A DNA stretch of 42,345 bases, from contig CALJNE010000042.1 in NCBI GenBank assembly GCA_937982115.1, positions 1 through 42,345 of the forward strand, written 5' to 3'. The notes beneath the pieces were generated by a model. It saw only the letters and a list, made by a program, of their open reading frames with translations. It made no database searches and was not told where the DNA came from. The translations under genes were made by a program, and so were the position numbers. The stretch is from an uncultured Bacteroidales bacterium. GTDB lineage: Bacteria; Bacteroidota; Bacteroidia; Bacteroidales; ML635J-15. Shown here one piece after another: positions 20,528-28,323 of the stretch. The stretch's first letter is position 1. Each line of letters opens with the position of its first letter.

Positions 20528-20863
20528 CTAACTTGCTTTATTAACTCGAGGACGACAGATTATGTCTTCTACATGAACCTCCATGTCATAACGTTTTAGT
20601 CCTCTTTTGTCGGTGTAATTGTTGTTTCTCAGTTTTCCCAAAATTACTACCTCTGTCCCTTTTGAACATCTTTTTTCAATAAATTCTGCAACCTTATTCC
20701 AGGCAACTACTGTAAACCATTGAGTAGTTTCTTTGCCTTTAATCCCATAAAACTCCGTTGTTGCTACCGAAAATTTTGCTACTTTCACATTGTTTTTAGA
20801 AACAGAGATTTTCGGGTCAGAACCTAAATTACCAATTAACTGTACGTGATTTCTCAAACTCAT
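20528..20863 (-). CDS. Short single-stranded DNA-binding protein paralogue (second)
   Basis: A 111-residue SSB-family OB-fold protein (MSLRNHVQLIGNLGSDPKIS, WFTVVAWNKVAEFIEKRCSK, VVILGKLRNNNYTDKRG). It ends ICRPRVNKAS without an acidic tip. It lies 39 bp downstream of the first paralogue and is most similar to it, as expected for tandem duplication. Either of these first two could bind ssDNA as a tetramer; neither has the protein-recruiting tail. Confidence 0.9.
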   Translation of the reverse strand: MSLRNHVQLIGNLGSDPKISVSKNNVKVAKFSVATTEFYGIKGKETTQWFTVVAWNKVAEFIEKRCSKGTEVVILGKLRNNNYTDKRGLKRYDMEVHVEDIICRPRVNKAS

Positions 20864-20902
20864 AACTCATAACTTTTAAATTATACACTAATTTTAATTA
20901 CA

Positions 20903-21295
20903 CTATGCTCTTTGATTACTTTGTTCGTTCTTATGTCTTTCAATCTCTATGCGATAATTTCTGCATAAAATACTTTCTGCCATAACTTCAGAAATTTTAC
21001 GTGTATTACCACTTCTATCGGTAAAAGATGTAGTTACGAGACTTCCACTAATAATGACTTCATCACCTTTGTACAACTTCTCCTGAGCTATCTCTGCATT
21101 TTTGCCCCAGGCTGTTACATTAAACCAGGTTGTAACTTTCACCAATTCTTTTTCTTCTTTACCAATTTTTTTTATCAGATGTAATTCATCCGATGCAACT
21201 GTAAAACGTGCCATTTTTTTACCATTTTTAAATTCTTTGATAATAGGATCTGCTCCTAAATTTCCAATCACCTGCACATGATTTCTAACTTTCAT
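20903..21295 (-). CDS. Short single-stranded DNA-binding protein paralogue (first)
   Basis: A 130-residue SSB-family protein (MKVRNHVQVIGNLGADPIIK, WFNVTAWGKNAEIAQEKLYK, VIISGSLVTTSFTDRSG). It carries a short lysine-rich insertion near residues 43-52 and ends in a polar tail (RHKNEQSNQRA) instead of the acidic tip. It is the first gene of the three-gene set. A weak -7-like box (GATCTTTG on the minus strand, 21366-21373) lies upstream. Confidence 0.9.
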   Translation of the reverse strand: MKVRNHVQVIGNLGADPIIKEFKNGKKMARFTVASDELHLIKKIGKEEKELVKVTTWFNVTAWGKNAEIAQEKLYKGDEVIISGSLVTTSFTDRSGNTRKISEVMAESILCRNYRIEIERHKNEQSNQRA

Positions 21296-21739
21296 AACTT
21301 TAAATTTTAAAATTCAACACAAAATCAACTTCACCGAAACTGCCTTTTTTCCAGACGTTTTCGATGCAAAGATCTGATGACATTTTAGCCTGATTCGGTT
21401 TTTTACCGCTTATTTTCGATTTAATTTTGTTTGTTGTTGCTTACACTCGTTTACAAACGTGTATATTGTTGATATTCTGAACATTATAATAATAAACCCA
21501 AAAAGCAATTAAAAGATTCTGAGTTTAGTTTTTAAAATAAATTGATTCAAAGGCTCAGCTTTAATAGGATATTTTTTTGGAATTTATTGATTATTATTTT
21601 CCTAAAAAATTTTCCCCTAAAAAAAAGAAATTGTAAAATATTAATATCGTAACCTTATTTTAGAAATAAATTAAAATGTATATTTGTGAAAGGATTAGAA
21701 TGTTTAACTGTAAACATTTTCTAGGACGAGATTAAATAA
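21296..21739. other. SSB upstream region, no gene
   Basis: No gene is seen. The half near the SSB genes may hold their promoter; an imperfect palindrome lies at 21442-21463 (TACAC and TGTA ends around CGTTT/AAACG). A hairpin (arms 21699-21706 and 21711-21718, loop ACTG) sits just past the stop of the LuxR remnant and may be its old terminator. Confidence 0.5.
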
Positions 21740-21967
21740 TTATATTTGAATCACCCTATTCCTTATCGCCCACTTTATTAAATCGGGCAAAGTTTTCAAT
21801 CCGAGTTTAGACATAATGCTGTTTTTGTGGGTTTCCACTGTGCGTGGACTGATAAAAAGTTTTTCGCCAATTTCTTTATAAGTTAAACCATCGGCAAAGA
21901 GCTTTAAAACCTCAATTTTACGCTCTGATAATGAGCTTTGATGTGTGATGTGTGGAATTATCGTTAT
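21740..21967 (-). pseudogene. C-terminal remnant of a LuxR/NarL-type regulator
   Basis: Minus-strand translation gives a complete LuxR-type helix-turn-helix: LSERKIEVLKLFADGLTY, then KEIGEKLFISPRTVETHKNS and IMSKLGLKTLPDLIKWA, with the stop at 21740. Upstream the frame runs only to a stop codon at 21968-21970 and has no plausible start or receiver domain. It is thus the 3' end of a truncated response-regulator-like gene. Confidence 0.8.
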
Positions 21968-22098
21968 TTAATTTTGAGAAAGTTTTAAATAGTAGTTTTG
22001 ATATAAGTGATTTGTCCAAAGGCATTTACTTTGTAAAACTTTTAGGAGGCAACGAAACAGTGACAAAAAAAACTTATAATTCAATAAATTTAAACTAA
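21951..22098 (+). pseudogene. C-terminal remnant of a type IX secretion cargo protein
   Basis: The plus strand encodes a typical T9SS type A sorting-domain end: VLNSSFDISDLSKGIYFVKL, then LLGGNETVTKKTYNSINLN and a stop. The DLSKGIYFVK motif is diagnostic. No start codon or upstream protein is present; the frame begins where the LuxR remnant also ends. The stub implies that the lineage uses, or used, type IX secretion. Confidence 0.75.
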
Positions 22099-22105
22099 TG
22101 AAAAA

Positions 22106-22248
22106 TATCTCGGCTTAAAAAAAGTTTACAGATTAACATTAAAATCCCACCACGAATTAACCCATAAATTAATTCAAAAAATAAGTTTACCATTTATTAT
22201 CTTTTATAATTTCTTTTTCTTTGAGTAAACTTTTTTTAAGCCGAGATA
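22106..22248. mobile_element. MITE-like element with perfect 24-bp terminal inverted repeats
   Basis: Arms 22106-22129 and 22225-22248 are exact reverse complements (outer end TATCTCGGCTTAAAA), enclosing 95 bp without a gene. It lies between the T9SS stub (+) and the HAD gene (-), ending four bases from the HAD stop codon. No clear target-site duplication is visible. It could instead act as a long bidirectional terminator. Confidence 0.55.
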
Positions 22249-22251
22249 AAG

Positions 22252-22932
22252 TTAACTTACCTTCACCCTAAAAACTTTTATAACATAAAGCAACTGATAT
22301 AATGATGATATTTTTAAATCAGCAAGTTCAAATCCTTTTTTATCGAAATCTTCTCTGCTTGGCATTGCAATAACTGTCATTCCGGCATTTTTTGCAGCTT
22401 TTACGCCTACAATTGAATCCTCTATTACCAAACATTTCTCCGGAACAACTCCAAGAGATTTTGCAGTATAATAATAAATTTCAGGATCAGGTTTGCCTTT
22501 TGTAACATCTTCTGCCGAAGCAACAAAATCAAAATATTCTTTAACTCCTACTTTCTTAAGTACAACCTCAATAAGATCATGTGATGAGTTTGATGCTAAA
22601 GCCAACCTAAAATCTTTTTTTCGTAAAAATTTCAAAACATTTTTTACCCCTAGAATCTCTGTGTCGTGTGTTTTTATCAGTTGAATAACCTCAGCAACTA
22701 TTAATTCTTCGATTTTCTTAAAATTCTTTTCCCCCCATGGATATTTTTCATAAAACATTTCGCATAACTCTACTACTGTCAGAGCAGATGATTCGTTAAT
22801 TTCTTTTTCACTAACCGGAACGCCTAATTTTGAAAAAATATTTTTCTCAGCAATTTTCCATAAGGGCTCGGAATTAATTACCACACCGTCCATATCGAAT
22901 ATTACCGCTTTTAAATAACTATTATCCTTCAT
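22252..22932 (-). CDS. HAD-superfamily sugar-phosphatase (HxpB/YniC-like)
   Basis: A 226-residue cytosolic HAD phosphatase with a helical cap. Motif I is DMDG (D13 nucleophile, D15), motif II has S114 (LALASNSS), motif III K147 (GKPDPEIYY) and motif IV E171-D172. Overall similarity, including NSEPLW after motif I and the PWGEKN cap segment, points to the hexitol/2-deoxyglucose-6-phosphatase type, with beta-phosphoglucomutase as an alternative. A TAATTTTG box at 22979-22986 (minus) is a candidate promoter. It diverges from yaaA. Confidence 0.88.
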   Translation of the reverse strand: MKDNSYLKAVIFDMDGVVINSEPLWKIAEKNIFSKLGVPVSEKEINESSALTVVELCEMFYEKYPWGEKNFKKIEELIVAEVIQLIKTHDTEILGVKNVLKFLRKKDFRLALASNSSHDLIEVVLKKVGVKEYFDFVASAEDVTKGKPDPEIYYYTAKSLGVVPEKCLVIEDSIVGVKAAKNAGMTVIAMPSREDFDKKGFELADLKISSLYQLLYVIKVFRVKVS

Positions 22933-23026
22933 TTGTTTTAAATGTTATTTTTTCATTAATTCTAAATATAAATTTCAACAAAATTAAATTTTAATTGTTA
23001 ATTTTACACTAAAAATATATAAAATT

Positions 23027-23791
23027 ATGATGATAATAATATCAGCATCAAAATCTTCTAATTTTAAAGCTCAGCATATTACAAATCTTTTTACAATTCC
23101 TTTGTTTAATGACGAGAGAAATAAGATTCTGGAGGTTTTACTAAAGTTCTCCAAAGATGATTTAAAACAGCTCATGGAAATAAGCGACTCATTGGCAGAA
23201 TTGAATTATGAGCAACTAATTGAAATGAAATATTTTCCAAAAAGATTAAAGCACAAACAAGCAATACTGGCTTATTCCGGCGATGTTTACAAGTGTTTAA
23301 ATCCATCGGATTTTGAAACGGAAGATTTTGAGTTTGCTCAAAAAAATCTTAGAATTTTATCTGCCTTATATGGGATTCTTCGCCCTCTTGACTTAATTGA
23401 ACCGTATCGCCTTGAAATGAAAATTAAAATTAAACCGGAAGGATTTGAAAACCTTTATAAGTTCTGGTCTAATATAATTACCGATAAAATCAATAAAGAT
23501 AATAAATCTGGAATACTGTTAAATTTAGCTTCTGAAGAGTATTTCAAAGTAATTAACAGAGAAAAATTAATCTCAAAAATTATTCAACCGGTTTTTTACG
23601 ATATCATTGACAATAAAAAAAGAATTATTCCAATTCATGCCAAAAAAGCCCGAGGGTGCATGACAAGAGAAATTATAAAAAAAAGGATTGAGGACCCCAA
23701 CGAATTAAAAAAATTAAATATAAACGAATTCAAATATTCGGAAGAAGACTCCGATGACGAGATTTTTGTTTTTTTACGTAAACAAAAATAG
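23027..23791 (+). CDS. yaaA: YaaA family protein (peroxide stress response)
   Basis: A 254-residue member of the YaaA/DUF328 family, which in E. coli limits free iron and DNA damage under peroxide stress and has DNA-binding ability. Diagnostic segments are the start IIISASKSSNFK, AILAYSGDVYKCL, LSALYGILRPLDLIEPYRLE, LLNLASEEYFK and HAKKARGCMTR. Two Met codons open the frame; the first is kept. It converges with the DUF364-type gene, only three bases separating the ends. Confidence 0.93.
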   Translation: MMIIISASKSSNFKAQHITNLFTIPLFNDERNKILEVLLKFSKDDLKQLMEISDSLAELNYEQLIEMKYFPKRLKHKQAILAYSGDVYKCLNPSDFETEDFEFAQKNLRILSALYGILRPLDLIEPYRLEMKIKIKPEGFENLYKFWSNIITDKINKDNKSGILLNLASEEYFKVINREKLISKIIQPVFYDIIDNKKRIIPIHAKKARGCMTREIIKKRIEDPNELKKLNINEFKYSEEDSDDEIFVFLRKQK

Positions 23792-23794
23792 TTA

Positions 23795-24589
23795 TTATGC
23801 TCCTTTTTCGATTGTAATTTTACGAGCACAGAATTTGAAAAAATGATAACCCGAAGCAGCTTCGCAAACTAATTTCAATGCTTGTTCTTTGTTGGTAAAT
23901 TCCGTAGCACCAATGATGTTTATCCCATTTTGAAATAAAATTTCAGGAGGAATATTAGCCGACGGACCGATGAGTACTGAGATTTTTCTGTCACCTAGAT
24001 GTTTTTGTATCAGCGGGAAAGTATCATTTACGAGACTTAGTCCGGTAATAATTACAATATCGGAGTTTTCAATCGTTTCTGCTGTTTTGGAAACATCCAC
24101 AAAATATGATCTGAATTTTTCAGGTATAGCTTCAAAATCTAATTCTATTATTTTAAAATTTACCGAGTTAATATCAAAAAACTCGATATACGATTTGAAA
24201 GCTCCAATAAGAGCAACCTGCTTGTTTTTAAAGCTTAACAGTTCAATGGGATCTTTATCATAATGGATTTTATATTTTGAAAAATCAGTGTATCTGTAAT
24301 TCAGAGCATTGATACATGCAAATTTCAATGAATTTAAAACCGAAAAATTATCCTTGCTCATTAGCAAATCGTAAACATTTTGTCCACATATATTTCCTGG
24401 CGAAAACTTACCGAAATATTTTTGATTCGATGATTCGGCCGTTTTTAAATCTATAGTTCCGGCAACACCAAAACTTCCGTTCGAAAGCTCTACGAAACTA
24501 AATCGTAAACCAATAACAACACAAGAAATTTTTAGATCTTTAAAATCAGAAAAATTCCTAAAATACTCTATACACTTTTCAATAATCAT
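23795..24589 (-). CDS. DUF364/DUF4213 family protein (putative heavy-metal chelation)
   Basis: A 264-residue cytosolic protein. The N-terminal part matches DUF4213 (CVVIGLRFSFVELSNGSFGV), and the C-terminal part matches DUF364, a Rossmann-like domain (QVALIGAFKSYIEFF, SDIVIITGLSLVNDT, KISVLIGPSANIPPEILF). The family is suspected to bind metal or a cofactor precursor; no enzyme activity is established that I know of. The frame could open at 24643, but a full-consensus promoter lies at 24614-24644, so the ATG at 24589, about 18 bases past the expected start point, is chosen. No metal transport gene lies beside it, so context does not help. Confidence 0.85.
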   Translation of the reverse strand: MIIEKCIEYFRNFSDFKDLKISCVVIGLRFSFVELSNGSFGVAGTIDLKTAESSNQKYFGKFSPGNICGQNVYDLLMSKDNFSVLNSLKFACINALNYRYTDFSKYKIHYDKDPIELLSFKNKQVALIGAFKSYIEFFDINSVNFKIIELDFEAIPEKFRSYFVDVSKTAETIENSDIVIITGLSLVNDTFPLIQKHLGDRKISVLIGPSANIPPEILFQNGINIIGATEFTNKEQALKLVCEAASGYHFFKFCARKITIEKGA

Positions 24590-24613
24590 TTTTAAAATTT
24601 TGCCAGGCTCAGA

Positions 24614-24644
24614 CAAAATTAATAATAATAAACTGTTTGGCAAA
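24614..24644 (-). promoter_or_regulatory. Consensus promoter of the DUF364-type gene
   Basis: On the minus strand: TTTG (24641-24644), 19 bp, TAATTTTG (24614-24621), an exact Bacteroidota consensus. It overlaps the upstream part of the open frame and so fixes the start at 24589. Confidence 0.8.
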
Positions 24645-24713
24645 AAATAATGTAAACGACCAAACAGGAAGAATTTTAATTATAATTTAAATTTTTATGC
24701 AAAAATTTTTAAT

Positions 24714-25211
24714 CTAACTATTCAGAAAACCGTAAGAGACTCCGGCAATGAGAATAGCAATTACATAAATTATAACATAAATAATAGTTATAATAACACC
24801 CCATAGAAGAGTTGCTTTAGCCCAGGATGCTTTACTTGGATTTGTTGTTGAACTAAAAGCCCAAACCAATAGTAAAATAAAACCAACAATTGGAATAAAG
24901 GCAACAAACATTGTCCACATCCACTCTCCCATTTTTACGGGAGGATATAATTTTTCAGTATTATTTTGTCTATAATTTTGTTGTTGCCGATATTGATATT
25001 GTTGATTTATAGGTTGCTGATATGATTGCTGATATGGTTGCTGAGGTTGTTGATATACAGTTTGTTGCAGCGGTTGTTGATAAACAGGATTAGGTGCAGG
25101 TTGAGGCTGAGGATTATTTACCGGTGGTACCGGAGGTGGAACAGGTGGATTTGGTTGTGAGCTTTGGCTCGGATCCGGAACTCTTCTTGCAGGGTCTTGT
25201 AAGTTTTGCAT
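24714..25211 (-). CDS. Pro/Gln-rich membrane protein with two membrane segments
   Basis: A 165-residue protein. Residues 1-85 are a disordered proline- and glutamine-rich segment with repeated YQQP units. A membrane segment follows (WTMFVAFIPIVGFILLLVWA), then a short loop with TNPSKASWAKA, then a second segment (LLWGVIITIIYVIIYVIAIL). The pattern resembles small Bacteroidota inner-membrane proteins with a cytosolic low-complexity tail. I do not recognise a function. A TAAATTTG box lies at 25236-25243 on the minus strand. Confidence 0.8.
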   Translation of the reverse strand: MQNLQDPARRVPDPSQSSQPNPPVPPPVPPVNNPQPQPAPNPVYQQPLQQTVYQQPQQPYQQSYQQPINQQYQYRQQQNYRQNNTEKLYPPVKMGEWMWTMFVAFIPIVGFILLLVWAFSSTTNPSKASWAKATLLWGVIITIIYVIIYVIAILIAGVSYGFLNS

Positions 25212-25408
25212 ATCTATAAATTTTAATAATTTCTACAAATTTAAAAAAAATTTCGATTGAATCTAATTTTACAAAAATAAAATTCAAATTCATAAAATTT
25301 TTCCACATATTGCAAACATAAAATTTCGTAAAACAATTTTCTTTCAATCAAATTGCAAAACCAAAGAACTAATCTTTTAATTAATAATCAAGTTAAATAA
25401 ATTTTTAA

Positions 25409-25416
25409 TAGTTTTG
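25409..25416 (+). promoter_or_regulatory. Probable -7 box of the LysM-SGNH-MBOAT operon
   Basis: TAGTTTTG matches TAnnTTTG and is followed by CA, 22 bp before the ATG. No clear -33 TTTG is seen at 19-20 bp, so the promoter may be weak or activated. Confidence 0.45.
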
Positions 25417-25438
25417 CAGCCTGATTTGAAAATTCATA

Positions 25439-26884
25439 ATGCAGAGATTTTTATTGATATTACTAAAATTTAGCTTATTGACGATTATTACTTCTCAGAA
25501 TCAGGCACAAATTTCTATTGTGAATGATTTAAAGAAAAACTTAAAAATCTTCTGCAACGATTGTAATGAAGAATATTTTTCATTCTGTACCGAAAATTAT
25601 AATCATAGAAAAAATACTGCACTCGCCTCTTACGTATATATTGGAAATGAAAAGTTTGCCATAAGCTCCCGAGCAGAAAAAATAAAAAACGAACTCGATA
25701 ATCTTAGACTTTCAGAAAAATGCAAATTAAAATACTGTTACTTTTACTTTTCAAAGGTATCAGACTTTGATATGTCATTCCCAAAAGAAATTGCTCTTTT
25801 GCCAATTGCGATAAGTGCTCTGGATATAAACCACACCACAAATTACAAAGGTGTGGGAGTTTGGGGACTTCAATATGTACCGGCAGCAAAATTCGATTTT
25901 CCAGGCGATATTAACTTCGATAACAGACTCAATCCACAATTTTCGTCAAAAACGGCGGCAAAATATCTGTCTCACTTATACACAATATACGGGAGATGGG
26001 ACTATACTATTGCAGCATACCTTACATCACCAATCTATATTAACAAAATTATTGATTCCTCAAGGGATGAGAACTTTTTTTCTGTTTTGCCGGAAGATAT
26101 TATTCAGATTTTTGACAGATTAGTTGCCTTAATTTATTGGTTTGAAGAAAATCCGATAACAGAAAGTTTCAATTTATGTCCCGAGAAAAGCATTGATACT
26201 GTAAAAATAATTGATAAAATTCATTTTGAACAAATTGCTGCAGTTTTAAATATTGATATTGCAGAATTAAAAAATCTGAATAATGTTTTCATTTCGGAAA
26301 TAATTGATGGAAAAAGACGTGAAAAAATATTTTTACTTCCTGCCGGATATGGTCAAAAATTTTATGAACTTTATGATTCAATTTGTTCATACAATGTGGA
26401 AAAATATTTTCCAAAAGGAATGGAGAATATTACAGACTCTTCTAAAGATTTAAATCCCCCTCACGTACCGGGGCCGGACTACGAAAAAATCTATTATATA
26501 ATAGTTTCGGGAGATAATTTAGGAAGCATAGCTCAAAAATTTGGCGTAAAAATTTCAGAAATTCAGGAATGGAATAATATTGACGGTACAAAAATTTATG
26601 CAGGGCAGGAAATAGTTATTTGGAAGAAAAAAGGCGAAATCAATCAAGTTCGTAATAACATTACAAATAATGAAGTAAAATTTCAAACAAATAAGCAAAA
26701 TTTTGACCCATCAAAATACGAGCTTGTAGAAACTTACGAGGTAAAAAAAGGCGACTCTGCTTATAAAATAGCTCAAAAATACAGTTGGGCAACCGCCGAT
26801 GAAATTCTTGAATGGAATGGAATTTCGGATCCATCAAAATTGCAGGTTGGACAAAAACTAAAAATTTACAGGAAGAAAAAATGA
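25439..26884 (+). CDS. Secreted LysM protein with a degenerate lytic-transglycosylase domain
   Basis: A 481-residue envelope protein with a signal peptide (about residues 1-24). Residues 113-200 align with the MltD-type transglycosylase fold: PKEIALLPIAISALD, then GVGVWGLQYVPAAKFDF and DYTIAAYLTSP. Where active enzymes have the catalytic E-S pair (LPLVES), this protein has I125-S126, and the AAYNAG motif is AAYLTS. It is therefore probably catalytically dead. A linker resembling a degenerate LysM (260-300) and two good LysM modules (about 351-396 and 431-477) should bind peptidoglycan. The ATGA overlap with the next gene indicates tight coupling in a four-gene operon. Confidence 0.85.
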   Translation: MQRFLLILLKFSLLTIITSQNQAQISIVNDLKKNLKIFCNDCNEEYFSFCTENYNHRKNTALASYVYIGNEKFAISSRAEKIKNELDNLRLSEKCKLKYCYFYFSKVSDFDMSFPKEIALLPIAISALDINHTTNYKGVGVWGLQYVPAAKFDFPGDINFDNRLNPQFSSKTAAKYLSHLYTIYGRWDYTIAAYLTSPIYINKIIDSSRDENFFSVLPEDIIQIFDRLVALIYWFEENPITESFNLCPEKSIDTVKIIDKIHFEQIAAVLNIDIAELKNLNNVFISEIIDGKRREKIFLLPAGYGQKFYELYDSICSYNVEKYFPKGMENITDSSKDLNPPHVPGPDYEKIYYIIVSGDNLGSIAQKFGVKISEIQEWNNIDGTKIYAGQEIVIWKKKGEINQVRNNITNNEVKFQTNKQNFDPSKYELVETYEVKKGDSAYKIAQKYSWATADEILEWNGISDPSKLQVGQKLKIYRKKK

Positions 26885-28323
26885 AAGTAAGGGATGTTTT
26901 GCTTTTTGTGTGGGGCGTAATTGCTATTTTAGGAATTATTATGTTAGTATTCCCTAAAGATGGCATAAAAATCACAGATAATTTCATTCTGTATTTTCCT
27001 ACCTTCGAAGAAATGTTCTACACTTCAAAAAACAACAAAGATATCCCCAAAATCGAAAAGCAACAAGATATTGACGAACTTATTGACGAGAACAAAGAAT
27101 TCGATATAGAAGATATTAAATCAAAAATTACTCCTCTGGAATTTCCCGATAATAATCCACATGCCTTAGACCGATTTTTTGCAAAACTTGAAAACGAAAC
27201 ACAAAACGGAAAAGTTAGAATTATGCACTATGGCGATTCTCAAATCGAAGGAGATAGAATTACCGCTTATTTGCGAAACCGATTACAATCAAAATTCGGT
27301 GGATTTGGTTGCGGAATGTTGTTGCCAGTAACTATTTATGCACAGTTTAGTATCAAACAAATTGCCTCCGAAAACTGGATGCGTTTTAGCGGATTTGGAT
27401 ATAGCAACTACACAGCAAGTCATAACCGTTACGGACCTATGATTTCGTTTTGCAGATATTCTTACCCCGTTGATACTCCATTCCATAATCCGGCACAGCC
27501 TTACAAAGCATGGGTAGAGTTTTTCGAATCCGATCTGGCATACTCAAATACAAAAACATTCCGCGAAATTCAAATTTTATATGGAAATTCAAAAACAAAA
27601 ACATTTTTGACAATTAAATCAGGCGACAATATATTAAAAACAGACTCCCTTGAAAATGGTATAGGTCCATTTTTATATAAATATACACATGCCGATTATT
27701 TGAACAAAATCCGTTTTGAGTTTGAATCCTACGATAGTCCGGATATTTATGGAATTTCACTCGAAGACCAAACCGGAGTTGTAATAGACAACATAGCTCT
27801 CAGAGGCAGTAGCGGAACAGTTTTCACAACAACAAATACAGAATTATTGGCCAACTCATTTAATTTATTGGGTGTTGATTTATTCATTTTACAATTTGGG
27901 GGAAATTCAGTTCCCGGATTGCCGGATAAAAAATCAGCTGAAAATTTTGCCAATTATTTCTACTATCAAATAGCTTTTCTAAAAAATATTATGCCCGATG
28001 CTTGTTTTATTGTGATTGGTCCAAGCGATATGGCATATAAAGAAAAAGATGCCTATATATCCTATCCTAATCTCGAAAACATAATTAATGAACTCAAAAA
28101 AGCTACTCATCGAGCAGGCGGAGTTTATTGGGATCTTTACAAAGCTATGGGAGGAAAAAATTCTATGGTAGCATGGGTCAATGCAAATCCGCCTCTGGCT
28201 GCTCCCGATTTTATTCATTTCACTCCTCAAGGTGCTCAGATTGCAGCTAATATGCTTTACAGTGCTATATTTTTGGAATATACTAATTATAAAAATCAAC
28301 AAAATAAATCTGCCCAAAAGTGA
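26881..28323 (+). CDS. Membrane-anchored SGNH/GDSL hydrolase-family protein
   Basis: A 480-residue protein with an N-terminal membrane anchor (residues 4-25, VRDVLLFVWGVIAILGIIML) and a large periplasmic SGNH domain. Block I is HYGDSQIEGD (nucleophile S120), block III reads QFGGNSVPG, and block V is APDFIHFTPQG (D443, H446), so the catalytic triad is intact while GxND is GGNS. SGNH proteins next to MBOAT proteins often transfer or remove acetyl groups on glycans. The frame is open from 26812, but the ATG at 26881 overlaps the previous stop as ATGA and starts the hydrophobic anchor, so it is preferred. The next gene overlaps by four bases (GTGA). Confidence 0.85.
   Translation: MKVRDVLLFVWGVIAILGIIMLVFPKDGIKITDNFILYFPTFEEMFYTSKNNKDIPKIEKQQDIDELIDENKEFDIEDIKSKITPLEFPDNNPHALDRFFAKLENETQNGKVRIMHYGDSQIEGDRITAYLRNRLQSKFGGFGCGMLLPVTIYAQFSIKQIASENWMRFSGFGYSNYTASHNRYGPMISFCRYSYPVDTPFHNPAQPYKAWVEFFESDLAYSNTKTFREIQILYGNSKTKTFLTIKSGDNILKTDSLENGIGPFLYKYTHADYLNKIRFEFESYDSPDIYGISLEDQTGVVIDNIALRGSSGTVFTTTNTELLANSFNLLGVDLFILQFGGNSVPGLPDKKSAENFANYFYYQIAFLKNIMPDACFIVIGPSDMAYKEKDAYISYPNLENIINELKKATHRAGGVYWDLYKAMGGKNSMVAWVNANPPLAAPDFIHFTPQGAQIAANMLYSAIFLEYTNYKNQQNKSAQK

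Noticed and set aside
21442-21463. Operator palindrome upstream of the SSB genes
   Set aside because: The two halves match only with a two-base bulge and no regulator is known, so the evidence is too weak for a separate claim.
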